Assembly: GCA_024711295.1 (NCBI GenBank) | Contig: JANJTB010000005.1 | Location: 1 to 64,000 of the forward strand | Origin: a bacterium | GTDB taxonomy: Bacteria > Bacteroidota > Ignavibacteria > Kapaibacteriales > UBA2268 | Direction of reading: 5' to 3' | DNA: 64,000 bases | Shown: positions 38,402 to 47,706 of the stretch, piece by piece | Position numbering within the stretch: position 1 is the first letter of the stretch | Layout of the letters: every line of letters starts with the position of its first letter | Program-made: the position numbers and the translations under genes | Notes under the pieces: model-generated | What the model was told of the DNA's origin: nothing | The model's input: only the letters and a program-made list of their open reading frames with translations | The model's database searches: none

Positions 38402-40312
38402 ATGAAAAAAATAATTTCAATAACATTTCTTTTGGTATTCTTACTCACAGCAGCCCATTCACAGGAGAAGAAAATACCTACAAACCTGGGTATTTACGGA
38501 GGTTTGAATTTGAATATGCATAACCCCGACTTTACTTACAATTTTATTACTGATGGCGGCGGTAATATAATAAACAGAATTTTTCAAAAGAGCCAAACTG
38601 CTGTTGGAGGTAACTTTGGTGCGATATTTAATCTTCCAATAGACAATACATTTGTATTCACCGGTAGATTAGGGCTTAATACTCTTGGGGCAGACCTCGA
38701 GGATAATCTGTCACCTGTAAACACTCTTGCAGCAACCCTCAATATGCTCGAAATAACTCCAGGTATGCAATTTCACAACCTTATCACAGGTACAGATCTG
38801 TATTTCTTGGCTGGTTTGGAGTTCGGGATTCCTATTACAAAAGAATACACTTATCCATTGCAAGATCCTACAATTGAATTTAATGCAGTGCCGAGATTTG
38901 GTCTAGCTCTCGGTGCGGGTTGGATGTTTGAGATTAGCGACAAAATTTATCTGACACCTGAAGTATCATACAGAATACCTTTCACCAAAGTATCGGATTC
39001 CAAATCATTTGATTCTTGGGATGTCCCTCAGCTTAGACTTGGATTGAATCTTACTTTTGGTATAGGTGGTGATGATCATACAGATGTAATTACTGCAAAA
39101 CCTGTTGCAGGCATTGATGTAGGGTTCAAAGAAGTCAGAGCTTATGATAAAAATGGCAATGTTAAGCCGGCAACCAGAATTTCTGTTGAAGAAGTTCAGT
39201 ATGCTGAACTATTTCCACTTTTGCCCTATGTATTCTTTGAAGAGAAGTCTGATGCTCCAAGCTCAAAAACCACAAGAATGGCTTCAGCCGGAAATGAAGC
39301 AGGTGCATTTACAATTGAAGCTTTAGAGCCTGATGCTGAAAAAATTAATTCAAGCACCCTTGACATCGTTGGTCAGAGAATGCAAAAAGACAAAAGCATT
39401 ACAATCAGAATTGTAGGTACACTCGATGGAAGAGGTGAATCAAATAACAAGGAACTTGCTCTTAAGCGCGCTGAATTTGCAAAAAATTATTTAATAAAAA
39501 ATTATAGTATTGATGCAGACAGAATAACTGCAGAAGCAGGGAACCTGCCTTCTAAGCCATCATCTTTGAGAGACCCTATGGGTGTTGAAGAAAATCGTAG
39601 AATTGAAATTTATGCCAATAACCCTAACAGTACTTTGTTCGAACCAATTTATATTCAGAGTGAAAGACAAAGATTAGCAAGCCCCGATGTAATAGAATTT
39701 GTTCCTTTTGCTGACACCCAGGATTCTATCGCCGGTTGGGAATTGGAAATTATGCAGGCAGGAAAATTAATTAAAAAGTATGCCGGTACCGGCACTCCTG
39801 ACCCAACCCAGTGGTCAATTATGCCTAATGACCTTGCTGCAAGCGAAATTCCTGTAGATTATACCTTCAAAGCATGGACTGTAAACGACCAAAGTTCTTC
39901 AGTAAATGGTACTTTGCCTGTTGAATATTTTTCAATTACACGTAAGAAAACCGAAGAAAGGTCAGACAAAACAATATCAAAATATAGTCTGATGCTTTTT
40001 GACTTTAATAGTCCCGAAATATCAGAATTAGACAAGACTATACTTGTAAACAGTGTTGTTCCCGCAATCAAGTTCAACTCAACAATTCAGATATATGGCT
40101 ACACTGATGTAATCGGTGATGCTGATTATAATAAAAAACTCGCTCTTCAGAGAGCTAATAACGTTATGGAGTTTTTGAAATCTAAAGTAAAAGATGCAAA
40201 ATACGAGTCTTTTGGTATTGGAGAAAGCGTTCAGATTTTTGATAACAAAACAGCTACCGGCAGACAGCTTTCCCGTACTGTACAAGTTTATGTAATCACA
40301 CCCAAAAATTAA
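38402..40312 (+). CDS. OmpA-family protein with two OmpA-like domains
   Basis: 636 residues. Signal peptide (cut at AAHSQ), N-terminal barrel of about 200 residues (GIYGGLNLNMHNPDFTYNF ... LRLGLNLTFGIG), a linker with Ig-like parts, then two OmpA_C-like domains: about 333-402 (ITIRIVGTLDGRGESNNKEL, KRAEFAKNYL, ENRRIEIYA) and about 555-636 (IQIYGYTDVIGDADYNKKL, ALQRANNVMEFL, GRQLSRTVQVYVI). The Asp and Arg that bind peptidoglycan are kept in the second (TD, R) but partly altered in the first (TLDGRG, RR). The double domain suggests anchoring to the cell wall at two points. The ATG is preceded by GGAG about 8 bases upstream. Confidence 0.85.
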   Translation: MKKIISITFLLVFLLTAAHSQEKKIPTNLGIYGGLNLNMHNPDFTYNFITDGGGNIINRIFQKSQTAVGGNFGAIFNLPIDNTFVFTGRLGLNTLGADLEDNLSPVNTLAATLNMLEITPGMQFHNLITGTDLYFLAGLEFGIPITKEYTYPLQDPTIEFNAVPRFGLALGAGWMFEISDKIYLTPEVSYRIPFTKVSDSKSFDSWDVPQLRLGLNLTFGIGGDDHTDVITAKPVAGIDVGFKEVRAYDKNGNVKPATRISVEEVQYAELFPLLPYVFFEEKSDAPSSKTTRMASAGNEAGAFTIEALEPDAEKINSSTLDIVGQRMQKDKSITIRIVGTLDGRGESNNKELALKRAEFAKNYLIKNYSIDADRITAEAGNLPSKPSSLRDPMGVEENRRIEIYANNPNSTLFEPIYIQSERQRLASPDVIEFVPFADTQDSIAGWELEIMQAGKLIKKYAGTGTPDPTQWSIMPNDLAASEIPVDYTFKAWTVNDQSSSVNGTLPVEYFSITRKKTEERSDKTISKYSLMLFDFNSPEISELDKTILVNSVVPAIKFNSTIQIYGYTDVIGDADYNKKLALQRANNVMEFLKSKVKDAKYESFGIGESVQIFDNKTATGRQLSRTVQVYVITPKN

Positions 40313-40343
40313 TTGCCGGGTGTCAAACTTAATATTGAGAAAT

Positions 40344-40373
40344 GCCGGCTTGATCTATTGAGCCGGCTTTTTT
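40344..40373 (+). terminator. Terminator of the OmpA-like gene
   Basis: A perfect 7-bp stem GCCGGCT (40344-40350) / AGCCGGC (40361-40367) with a 10-base loop, followed by T6 (40368-40373). Confidence 0.9.
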
Positions 40374-40598
40374 ATTAAGATATAATTTGCTTATAATCAA
40401 TCAGAAATTGTTTTGATATATTGTAGGATGACATTTGGAAAAAATTAAAAAGGTTCATCGAAAATGTTAATTTCTCATGATTTTAGTTTTTAGAATTATT
40501 CAGATTATCTGTTAGATCCTATGTATTAGAGTAATTTTTTTTAAAATTTGTTCATATTGAGTTAGTCATTAATAAAATGTTTAAGGAATTAAATAATT

Positions 40599-41453
40599 AT
40601 GTTGGAAACAAGGCGTAACATACTTAAAATATTGGGCTTATCATTGATTTTACCTTTTAATTACAATGCTATTGCTCAAGTAGGCGGAAATTCCGGGTAC
40701 TTAAAATTAGTAAACAAGGCCAGGCAAAGTGGATGGCTAGGTTTACCATTTCCTGAGTTGATGAAAAAAATTGCACTCGAATTTCTGGATGTACCCTATG
40801 TTGGTGGAACACTCGATAAAAGTGAGCAAGAGTCTTGTACTGTGCTTCTGGATCAACTGGATTGTGTTACTTATTTCGAGACAGTGTTAGCTATTTCCAA
40901 GTGTTTGAGTATGAATAAATATGATTTCGAAGATGTATTTGCATTTGTTCAGAAAACCAGATATAGAGGCGGAATTATAACAGATTATACAAGCCGACTT
41001 CATTATACTGCAGACTGGATATACGAAAATGTTAAAAATAAGATAGTCAAAGACATAACAAAAGATCTTGGTGGGGAAAAAATCAATTTTAATGTTGGAT
41101 TTATGAGTACAAATCCCGAAAAATACAAACAATTAAATGCCAACCCAGACTATATACCAGTGATTAACTTGCAAGAAAAGGAAATCAATAAAAGGGATTA
41201 CTTTTACATTCCCAAAGATAAGCTTGGCACTAAGATAAAGGGCATTCGTACCTGTGATATAATTGCAATTACCACATCAATAAATGGATTGGATTATTCT
41301 CATACAGGATTCGCTTATGTCGAAGAAAATGGTGACACAAGATTTTTGCATGCTTCTTCAGCAAAGAAAAAAGTTGTACTTGATACTTACCTTAGTGATT
41401 ATCTTAATGGCAAGAAAAAGGATACTGGAATTACTGTTCTTAGACCCCTTTAA
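40599..41453 (+). CDS. DUF1460 (N-acetylmuramoyl-L-alanine amidase-like) exported protein
   Basis: 284 residues. N-terminus METRRNILKIL followed by a hydrophobic core and NAIAQ: a signal peptide with a twin-arginine-like RRNILK. The DUF1460 family has an NlpC/P60-like fold; seen here are LDVPYVGGTLD, DQLDCVTYFETVLAI (predicted nucleophile Cys), YRGGIITDYTSRLHYTADWIY, and SHTGFAYVEENG with FLHASSAKKK (predicted catalytic His residues). It probably cleaves peptidoglycan or a related amide in the periplasm; substrate unproven. The 286 bases before it hold a terminator and otherwise no visible gene. Confidence 0.88.
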   Translation: MLETRRNILKILGLSLILPFNYNAIAQVGGNSGYLKLVNKARQSGWLGLPFPELMKKIALEFLDVPYVGGTLDKSEQESCTVLLDQLDCVTYFETVLAISKCLSMNKYDFEDVFAFVQKTRYRGGIITDYTSRLHYTADWIYENVKNKIVKDITKDLGGEKINFNVGFMSTNPEKYKQLNANPDYIPVINLQEKEINKRDYFYIPKDKLGTKIKGIRTCDIIAITTSINGLDYSHTGFAYVEENGDTRFLHASSAKKKVVLDTYLSDYLNGKKKDTGITVLRPL

Positions 41454-41641
41454 AGAAAGTTACCCAATTATATTTTATTTATGGCAATTAATAATACTTC
41501 ATTGATGTTAATGTATTTCTAGATTTGTTCACATTCAAGTTAATTGATGCAACCGAAATAAATAGTTGATAATTGATTGAGTTATTCCTGGAATTATGTA
41601 TTTTTGAATGAAATTCAAAATACTAATAATTGAATAATGTT

Positions 41642-42295
41642 ATGAAAAGTTTTATTTGTTTGCTCTTTATTGTGATAATAGCCCTCTTTGATAATACAAA
41701 TGCTCAGAATAATTATAAGCCGTTAAATGTAGGTATAATAATCTACGATGATGTATATTTTTTAGATTTTGTAGGACCTCAGGAAGTTTTTTTTGACACT
41801 TTTCTTGATAATGAGAAAAAAGGGTTCAATGTTTTTTTATTAGCACCGGAATTGAAGCCAATCAGAGCACATACGGGCACCATAATTACTCCTGATTATT
41901 CAATTTTGGACTGTCCAGATATAGACATTCTGGTTGTACCAGGCGGTAATCTCAGCTTATCAAAGCAGCATCCTGATTTAGGGGAATTTATATTAAAAAC
42001 TGAAAAGAAATGTAAAATACTAATGTCTGTATGCACTGGTGCTTTTATTCTGGCTGACTTAGGGTTGCTTGATGATAAAAATGCGACAACCTGGTATGGA
42101 GCAAAAAGCAATCTCAAAAAAAGATATCCAAAAATCATCTTGTCTGATGAGCGTTTCACGGATAATGGCAAAATAATAACGACTGCCGGTATTTCAGCCG
42201 GAATTGATGGGAGCTTGCATACAATTAAAAAAGTTTATGGCGAAGAAATAATGAAGAAAACAGCCAAGTATCTTGAGTGGAATTTTGAGAAATAG
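41642..42295 (+). CDS. Exported DJ-1/PfpI-family protein
   Basis: 217 residues from ATG 41642 (an in-frame TTG lies at 41630). A signal peptide MKSFICLLFIVIIALFDNTNAQ is followed by VGIIIYDDVYFLDFVGPQEVF. The family nucleophile is Cys131 in LMSVCTGAFILADLGLL, and the conserved Glu48 is in GPQEVF. AHTGTIITPDYSI and VVPGG complete the glutamine amidotransferase-like fold, close to isonitrile-hydratase/transcription-regulator members. Most relatives are cytosolic, so the signal peptide is unusual. The substrate is not known. Preceded by a 176-base gap without clear features. Confidence 0.85.
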   Translation: MKSFICLLFIVIIALFDNTNAQNNYKPLNVGIIIYDDVYFLDFVGPQEVFFDTFLDNEKKGFNVFLLAPELKPIRAHTGTIITPDYSILDCPDIDILVVPGGNLSLSKQHPDLGEFILKTEKKCKILMSVCTGAFILADLGLLDDKNATTWYGAKSNLKKRYPKIILSDERFTDNGKIITTAGISAGIDGSLHTIKKVYGEEIMKKTAKYLEWNFEK

Positions 42296-42444
42296 TTTTA
42301 TATTATCTAGTTCATTGGTAATTGTCTTTTTATTCTAATGCTAGTGTAATAAAAAATTATTTCAATAATCAATTTTGCTGATTGAAAGAATTTTGTTTAA
42401 TTTTGTTTATATAATAATTGTTTAATTAATAATTTGGGTTAATT

Positions 42445-43431
42445 ATGCAAAGCAGAAGAAAGTTTATTAAGACAGCAGCAATAAGCTCGGTAGCTTTGAG
42501 TTTAGAGTCATTTATTGGTGAACCTGCAAAATCTTATGCTAAATCAATACCTAACAAGCCACTGGTAATTTCAACCTGGAAAAATGGAATTGCCGCAAAT
42601 GATGCTGCATGGAAAATTTTGTCATCCGGTGGCAGGGCTTTGGATGCAGTAGAATCCGGTGTAAGAATTAATGAAGCAAATCCTGAAGACCAGAGCGTTG
42701 GCTATGGTGGAAGGCCTGATAGAGATGGAGTTGTCACACTTGATGCCTGCATAATGGATGAAAACTCAAATATTGGTGCTGTTGCTTTTCTCGAAAATAT
42801 CAAACACCCAATCTCGGTGGCAAGAGCCGTAATGGAAAAGACTCCGCATGTGATTCTTGTTGGCAAAGGAGCATTTGATTTTGCTATTGAAAATGGATTT
42901 GAATACCAAAACTTGTTAACTGAAAAATCAAAGGAGCAGTGGTATGAGTGGCTCAAAAAAAGTGATTACAAACCAAAAGCAAACATTGAAAATCATGATA
43001 CAATAGGTATGTTGGCACTTGATTCTTCTGGTAACTTATCAGGTGCATGCACAACAAGTGGATTAGCTTACAAAATGCATGGCAGAGTTGGAGACTCACC
43101 AATTATCGGCGCAGGATTATTTGTTGATAATGAAATTGGTGCTGCATCTGCAACAGGACATGGCGAAGAAGTGATTAGAATTGCCGGAAGTCATACCGTG
43201 GTTGAGCTAATGAGGCAAGGCCGTTCGCCACTTGAATCATGCGAAGAAGCCGTGAAAAGAATAGTTAAATCATTAAATAAACGGGGCAAAAATATTGCTG
43301 ATTATCAGGTAGCTTTTATTGCTGTCAATAAAAACGGAGAGTATGGAGCTTTTGCAATTCAAAAAGGTTTTAATTACGCAATTTATAGTAATCATGGAAA
43401 TAATCTGTCTGATTCCAAATACTTGATTTAA
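42445..43431 (+). CDS. N4-(beta-N-acetylglucosaminyl)-L-asparaginase (Ntn hydrolase)
   Basis: 328 residues. A clear Tat signal, SRRKFIKTAAISSVALSL, implies export in a folded state. The Ntn-hydrolase core begins VISTWKNGIAANDAAWKILSSGG; the precursor is cleaved before Thr186 in IENHDTIGMLALD, which becomes the nucleophile. The beta chain holds GACTTSGLAYKMHGRVGDSPIIG (substrate-binding Arg/Asp) and ATGHGEEVIRI. It hydrolyses the Asn-GlcNAc bond of N-glycoprotein fragments or beta-aspartyl links. An ordinary isoaspartyl/asparaginase role cannot be excluded. It may help use host or environmental glycoproteins. Confidence 0.93.
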   Translation: MQSRRKFIKTAAISSVALSLESFIGEPAKSYAKSIPNKPLVISTWKNGIAANDAAWKILSSGGRALDAVESGVRINEANPEDQSVGYGGRPDRDGVVTLDACIMDENSNIGAVAFLENIKHPISVARAVMEKTPHVILVGKGAFDFAIENGFEYQNLLTEKSKEQWYEWLKKSDYKPKANIENHDTIGMLALDSSGNLSGACTTSGLAYKMHGRVGDSPIIGAGLFVDNEIGAASATGHGEEVIRIAGSHTVVELMRQGRSPLESCEEAVKRIVKSLNKRGKNIADYQVAFIAVNKNGEYGAFAIQKGFNYAIYSNHGNNLSDSKYLI

Positions 43432-43435
43432 ATAA

Positions 43436-43825
43436 CTAATTTCCCTTTTTCTTTTCTTTTTTGGAATATTTTCTGTCATTTTCCTCAACTCTGAAGAGAA
43501 CGATCATTTTGATTAGTTCATACGGGATCACATCATTTATTGGGAATTGCACAAAGCCTTTACCTTGCTTGTATTTGGATAATAATGACTTAAACTCTTC
43601 GTGTCCTGAAGGTGTAGCATAAAAACCGATATGGTTTTTGAATCCTGCGAAATAAACCAAAGGCTTACCGTATGTTTTGTAGGAAGGCATGCCATAAGCA
43701 ATCGACTCTTCCGATTCAGGAGCTATATCTTTGATGATATTTCTAATTTTGATAAGTATTTCTTGGGTTTTTAAATCAAAATCTGAAATATATTTATCTA
43801 CTTCGATCATATAGGTGTAATACAT
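43436..43825 (-). CDS. DUF1801 (YdhG/YjbR-like) protein
   Basis: 129 residues. Pattern: VDKYISDFDLKTQEILIKIRNIIKDIAPESEESIAYGMPSYK, then LVYFAGFKNHIGFYATPSG and KGFVQFPINDVIPYELIKMIV, the DUF1801 family. Small alpha/beta proteins of this type have no firm function. The ATG used is 43825; an internal one at 43810 is equally possible. The Lys-rich C-terminus (SKKEKKKGN) is unusual and may bind nucleic acid. It lies four bases from the convergent asparaginase stop. Confidence 0.85.
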   Translation of the reverse strand: MYYTYMIEVDKYISDFDLKTQEILIKIRNIIKDIAPESEESIAYGMPSYKTYGKPLVYFAGFKNHIGFYATPSGHEEFKSLLSKYKQGKGFVQFPINDVIPYELIKMIVLFRVEENDRKYSKKEKKKGN

Positions 43826-43832
43826 AAAATAT

Positions 43833-44432
43833 TTAAAATTTAATGCAAAGATTTAATCCCATCTTGCTGTAATCAAAAGCGATCTGAATTTTATCGGAAA
43901 AATCTGACCTCAAATCATTTAAAATGCCATATAGTGCTAAATCAAAAATTAGCAAGAATGAACCCTGAAGAATTATTGAATTACCGTATCCCTTTAGTAA
44001 ATCAGCTCTATCAGGATATTTGTCCGATAAATATTTCAAAAGAAATCCTGAACCAATATATGCTACATCCAGAACTGAATTTATCAATAATAAATTCTCA
44101 GTATCAACATGATTATTTAAAATAACTGAATCACTCAAACTAGTGCAATCAATATAAGAATTACTGTATAGAGCATATCCGGATATAGCTAAATTGACAG
44201 TATTCCAAAAGAAATTCATTTGATTAAAATACTTGTTTTCGCCTTTATTGTTTGCCCAACCATAAGCACCTGTTGACATATTTGCCAAAGCCCATGAACC
44301 TAAAACCAACATTCCTGATGAAGTGACAGTGTTGCTTTGTTTACAAAAATCTGTATAAATCTCATTTGAAAATATTACTTGAGATGATAGAATAATCAAA
44401 AAATATATCAGGAAAGGCTTAAATATGTTCAT
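43833..44432 (-). CDS. Predicted membrane protein, unknown
   Basis: 199 residues. An N-terminal signal-like segment (FLIYFLIILSSQVIFSN) is followed by three or four hydrophobic stretches (TSSGMLVLGSWALANMS, FFWNTVNLAISGYALYS, LLLINSVLDVAYIGSGFLLKYL, GNSIILQGSFLLIFDLALYGIL). No catalytic motif; the family is found in FCB genomes but I cannot name a function. Eight bases after the adenosyltransferase stop, so likely in one transcript with it. Confidence 0.65.
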   Translation of the reverse strand: MNIFKPFLIYFLIILSSQVIFSNEIYTDFCKQSNTVTSSGMLVLGSWALANMSTGAYGWANNKGENKYFNQMNFFWNTVNLAISGYALYSNSYIDCTSLSDSVILNNHVDTENLLLINSVLDVAYIGSGFLLKYLSDKYPDRADLLKGYGNSIILQGSFLLIFDLALYGILNDLRSDFSDKIQIAFDYSKMGLNLCIKF

Positions 44433-44439
44433 GATTTAA

Positions 44440-44985
44440 CTATTTTGCCCATTCGATATCACTTACAGAAGACCGGTGATTGGCATATCTAGCAGCTGTA
44501 AACAGATAGTCTGATAATCTGTTGATATAAACGATTATGTTAGAGCCAATTATATCTTCACGGGATAAGCGAACTATTAATCTTTCAGCTCTCCTGCATA
44601 CTGTTCTTGCTTGATGTAAAAATGCAGCACACATTGTACCACCTGGTAAGATGAAGTTGCGCAGGGGTGGTAATTGCTCAGTATAATCGTCAATCAGTTT
44701 TTCGAGGAACGTAATGTTTTCGTCTTTAAGCCTTATTACCTCAAATTTAGGGGGTGGATTTAGCGGTGTTGCCAAATCACTGCCAACATTAAACAAAGTG
44801 TTGGAAATGATTTTGAGTGAGTTTGCCAAATCAGGATGTTCGCAAGATGAATATGCCAACCCAATTATTGAGTTTAATTCGTCAATAGTACCGTAACTCT
44901 CTACTCTGAGAGCGAATTTATCAACACGTTGCCCATTGAATAAACCCGTTGTTCCATCATCGCCGGTTTTAGTATAGATTTTCAT
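44440..44985 (-). CDS. Cob(I)yrinic acid a,c-diamide adenosyltransferase, PduO type
   Basis: Makes adenosylcobalamin from cob(I)alamin and ATP. 181 residues, typical. The ATP-binding N-terminus MKIYTKTGDDGTTGLFNGQRV is followed by VESYGTIDELNSIIGLA, then FILPGGTMCAAFLHQARTVCRRAERLIV and INRLSDYLFTAARYA, all strongly conserved. Cytosolic trimer in known members. No cobalamin synthesis genes are nearby, so it probably serves salvage for B12-dependent enzymes such as methylmalonyl-CoA mutase. Confidence 0.97.
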   Translation of the reverse strand: MKIYTKTGDDGTTGLFNGQRVDKFALRVESYGTIDELNSIIGLAYSSCEHPDLANSLKIISNTLFNVGSDLATPLNPPPKFEVIRLKDENITFLEKLIDDYTEQLPPLRNFILPGGTMCAAFLHQARTVCRRAERLIVRLSREDIIGSNIIVYINRLSDYLFTAARYANHRSSVSDIEWAK

Positions 44986-45084
44986 TTATTTATAAGTATT
45001 TATTGAAATTTAGTTATTTTTGCAGTTCGTGTTTTTGCAAAGACTATTTATTTGATTAATTATTAATTTTAACGGAATTTCGTT

Positions 45085-45900
45085 TTGGCTGAAAAACTAA
45101 AAGTATTGTTTATAGGTGATATAGTAGGTAAAGAAAGTTTAAGATTTCTTATTGAGAAAATTGGAATTATTAAAGCTCAGTATCAACCTGACATAATTGT
45201 TGCTAATGGAGAGAATGTAGATGACGGTAAGGGTATAAACGAAGAGCAGGCAAATGAACTTTTCTCTGTTGGAGTTAATGTTATCACAACGGGAAATCAT
45301 ATTTGGGATAATTGGAAGTCAAGACCATTATTAGCTAAAAACGACTTTGTTTTGAGGCCTTTGAATTATCCACCCGGCAATGCAGGCAAAGGGTTTAAGA
45401 TTTTTTCTATTAAAGGAAAGGAAGTGGCTGTACTTCAGCTACAGGGTCGTACTTATATGCAAAGTATTGACTGTCCGTTCAGGTCTGCTGACAATGCTCT
45501 CAAAATGATATCCGAAAGAACAAATTTAATTATTGTTGACTTCCATGCTGATGCTACAGCAGAGAAAATCGCTATGGGTTGGCACCTTGATGGTAGGGTT
45601 TCTGCGGTGTTGGGGACTCACACGCACATTCAAACTGCTGATGCATGCTTGTTGGAACGTGGGTCTGCGTTTATCTCTGATGTAGGGATGACCGGTCCTT
45701 ACAACTCTGTTCTTGGTATGCGCAAGGATATAGCATTAAAAAGGTTTGTATTGCAAACTGCACACAAGTATGAAATGGCTCAGGAGGATTTCAAAATATC
45801 AGGCGCCATAGTCGAAATTGACTTTGAAACAGGTCAAGCATTGTCAATAGACTCATTTACTTATCCAAAATTTATCAAAAGTGTTTATGAGCAAATTTAA
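45085..45900 (+). CDS. YmdB-family metallophosphoesterase
   Basis: 271 residues. KVLFIGDIVGKESLRFL (metal ligand Asp), IVANGENVDDGKGINEEQA, ITTGNHIWDN (Asn-His), IIVDFHADATAEKIAMGWHLDG and VLGTHTHIQTAD give the complete dinuclear metal site of the YmdB/DR1281 family. The Bacillus member is a cyclic-nucleotide phosphodiesterase that controls biofilm/motility. The start is TTG 45085, because the conserved opening KVLFIGD leaves no room for an ATG; GGAA lies upstream. It overlaps asd by 14 bases, so both are probably one operon. Confidence 0.92.
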   Translation: MAEKLKVLFIGDIVGKESLRFLIEKIGIIKAQYQPDIIVANGENVDDGKGINEEQANELFSVGVNVITTGNHIWDNWKSRPLLAKNDFVLRPLNYPPGNAGKGFKIFSIKGKEVAVLQLQGRTYMQSIDCPFRSADNALKMISERTNLIIVDFHADATAEKIAMGWHLDGRVSAVLGTHTHIQTADACLLERGSAFISDVGMTGPYNSVLGMRKDIALKRFVLQTAHKYEMAQEDFKISGAIVEIDFETGQALSIDSFTYPKFIKSVYEQI

Positions 45901-46882
45901 ATCAGGTATCAATTTACCAAATATTGGAATAGTCGGCGCTACAGGTCTTGTAGGCAGAACTTTTTTGAAGGTAATAGAAGAACGTAGACTTCCTTTCAAC
46001 GAAATTTCATTTTATGCATCGGCTAAGTCTGCTGGAACAAAAATCAATTTTCTTAATAAAGATTATATTGTCAAAGAGGCAACACCCGCAATCTTTGATA
46101 ATCTTGATATTGCGCTATTTTCGGCGGGTGGTAGTACATCTCTCAAACTTGCTCCATTTGCTCAGAAGAAGAAATGTATTGTCATTGATAACTCAAGTGC
46201 ATGGCGTATGCACCATGATGTGCCTTTGGTTGTGCCCGAGGTTAATTCTGATGAATTGATGAATCATGATTATATTATTGCAAATCCAAATTGCTCAACT
46301 ATTCAACTTGTTGCAGCACTCAAGCCATTAGCAGATAAATATGGTATTAAGCGTGTTGTTTGCTCAACTTACCAATCTATAAGCGGGGCAGGTCAAAAAG
46401 GTATTGACAAGCTAATGAATGAAATTCAGGGAAACTCTCTAGACGAAAAGCCAATAGCATTCAGTACTTTGTTTCACTCTTTTGATGATGGTGAAGTATT
46501 CACTAACGAAGAAATCAAAATGATTAATGAAACCCGTAAAATTTTGAATCTACCTGATTTGAAAATTGCTGTAACATGCGTAAGAGTTCCAACTTTGGGT
46601 GGACATTGCGAATCTGTAAATATCGAACTTCAAAATGAATTCGAAATTTTTGATGTACGACGTTTATTTGCCAATACACCCGGAATTGTATTGATGGATT
46701 CACCAGATAAAGAAATTTATCCTACACCTTCAATTACCAACAACACCGACCCTGTATATGTGGGTAGAATCAGAAGGGATGCCACAGTAAATAATGGTTT
46801 GTATTTGTGGGTGGTTGCCGACAATGTTCGTAAAGGTGCAGCGACCAATGCTGTTCAGATTGCCGAAAAACTAATAGGGTAA
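45887..46882 (+). CDS. asd: Aspartate-semialdehyde dehydrogenase
   Basis: Reduces aspartyl phosphate to aspartate semialdehyde with NADPH, on the way to lysine, threonine, methionine and diaminopimelate. 331 residues from ATG 45887 (GTG at 45881 also in frame). NADP site IVGATGLVGRTFL (16-28), nucleophile Cys136 in ANPNCSTIQLV, STYQSISGAGQKGIDKL, and VRVPTLGGHCESVNIEL with the catalytic His. Starts within the end of the ymdB-like gene. Confidence 0.96.
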   Translation: MSKFKSGINLPNIGIVGATGLVGRTFLKVIEERRLPFNEISFYASAKSAGTKINFLNKDYIVKEATPAIFDNLDIALFSAGGSTSLKLAPFAQKKKCIVIDNSSAWRMHHDVPLVVPEVNSDELMNHDYIIANPNCSTIQLVAALKPLADKYGIKRVVCSTYQSISGAGQKGIDKLMNEIQGNSLDEKPIAFSTLFHSFDDGEVFTNEEIKMINETRKILNLPDLKIAVTCVRVPTLGGHCESVNIELQNEFEIFDVRRLFANTPGIVLMDSPDKEIYPTPSITNNTDPVYVGRIRRDATVNNGLYLWVVADNVRKGAATNAVQIAEKLIG

Positions 46883-46886
46883 TTTT

Positions 46887-47696
46887 ATGGCAAATTTAGG
46901 CGCCTATTCTGACAAAATTCTTGATAAGTTGATTTCAGGTTTTCAAGAGCAAATTATCAGAATCCGAAATATTGAAAAACATTCCAAAATTGCAGTATTT
47001 GATATGGACGGTACTCTGCTTGATGGTGATCTCGAAGAAGCTGTTTACTGTTTTTTAATTGCCAATAATTATCCGGTTAAGTTGAAGTGGAGTAATTATC
47101 TTGAAATGCTCGATAGAGAAGATTATCAAAATGCCTATATTGCTCTTAAAAAAGGACTTGATGGCATCAAAGCGGATGCTATAATGAATTTTGCCGAGAA
47201 GTTACTCAGCTCAAAGCATTCAACGATATTTTTTCGTGAGGGTAACATTGAATACCAATACCCAATTCCAAAAATCAATCATGAATTATACAAACTTTTG
47301 ATTTATCTTAAAATTAATGAATGGAAGATAGCTGTTATTTCTGCCTCAACACAGGTTCTTGTTCGTACCTTAGCTGAGAAATTTTTAAACCTGAGCACCA
47401 ATTACATCCGTGGTACAAGAAGTGAATTTTTTGTAACTGAAGACTGTGAAGATATTTTTACAGACAGAATTACCGGTATCATTACTTATGGACAAGGTAA
47501 AATAGATTCATTTAAAGAAATGTTTTTTGATGAAAAACCTATGATTTCAGCCGGTGATTCTGAAGGGGATATAGAGTTGTTGAACTATACACACAAGGAT
47601 GGATTTGTAATCACTTGCGGTAAATCACAGGGTAATATACAAAAATTAAGAAACCAACTTGATGCTGATTTGCATAAAGTTGATTTCATGTATTAA
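46887..47696 (+). CDS. HAD-IB family phosphatase
   Basis: 269 residues. HAD motif I KIAVFDMDGTLLDGD (about 34-48), motif II IAVISASTQVLVRTL, motif III Lys in YGQGKIDSFKEMF, motif IV ISAGDSEGDIELL. This matches the SerB-like HAD-IB group. The long N-terminal helix (about 1-33) and the cap of about 90 residues fit. Phosphoserine is a possible substrate because the gene follows asd within 4 bases, but this is not shown by the sequence. It ends 10 bases before the convergent propeller gene. Confidence 0.85.
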   Translation: MANLGAYSDKILDKLISGFQEQIIRIRNIEKHSKIAVFDMDGTLLDGDLEEAVYCFLIANNYPVKLKWSNYLEMLDREDYQNAYIALKKGLDGIKADAIMNFAEKLLSSKHSTIFFREGNIEYQYPIPKINHELYKLLIYLKINEWKIAVISASTQVLVRTLAEKFLNLSTNYIRGTRSEFFVTEDCEDIFTDRITGIITYGQGKIDSFKEMFFDEKPMISAGDSEGDIELLNYTHKDGFVITCGKSQGNIQKLRNQLDADLHKVDFMY

Positions 47697-47706
47697 TTAT
47701 CCAAGC

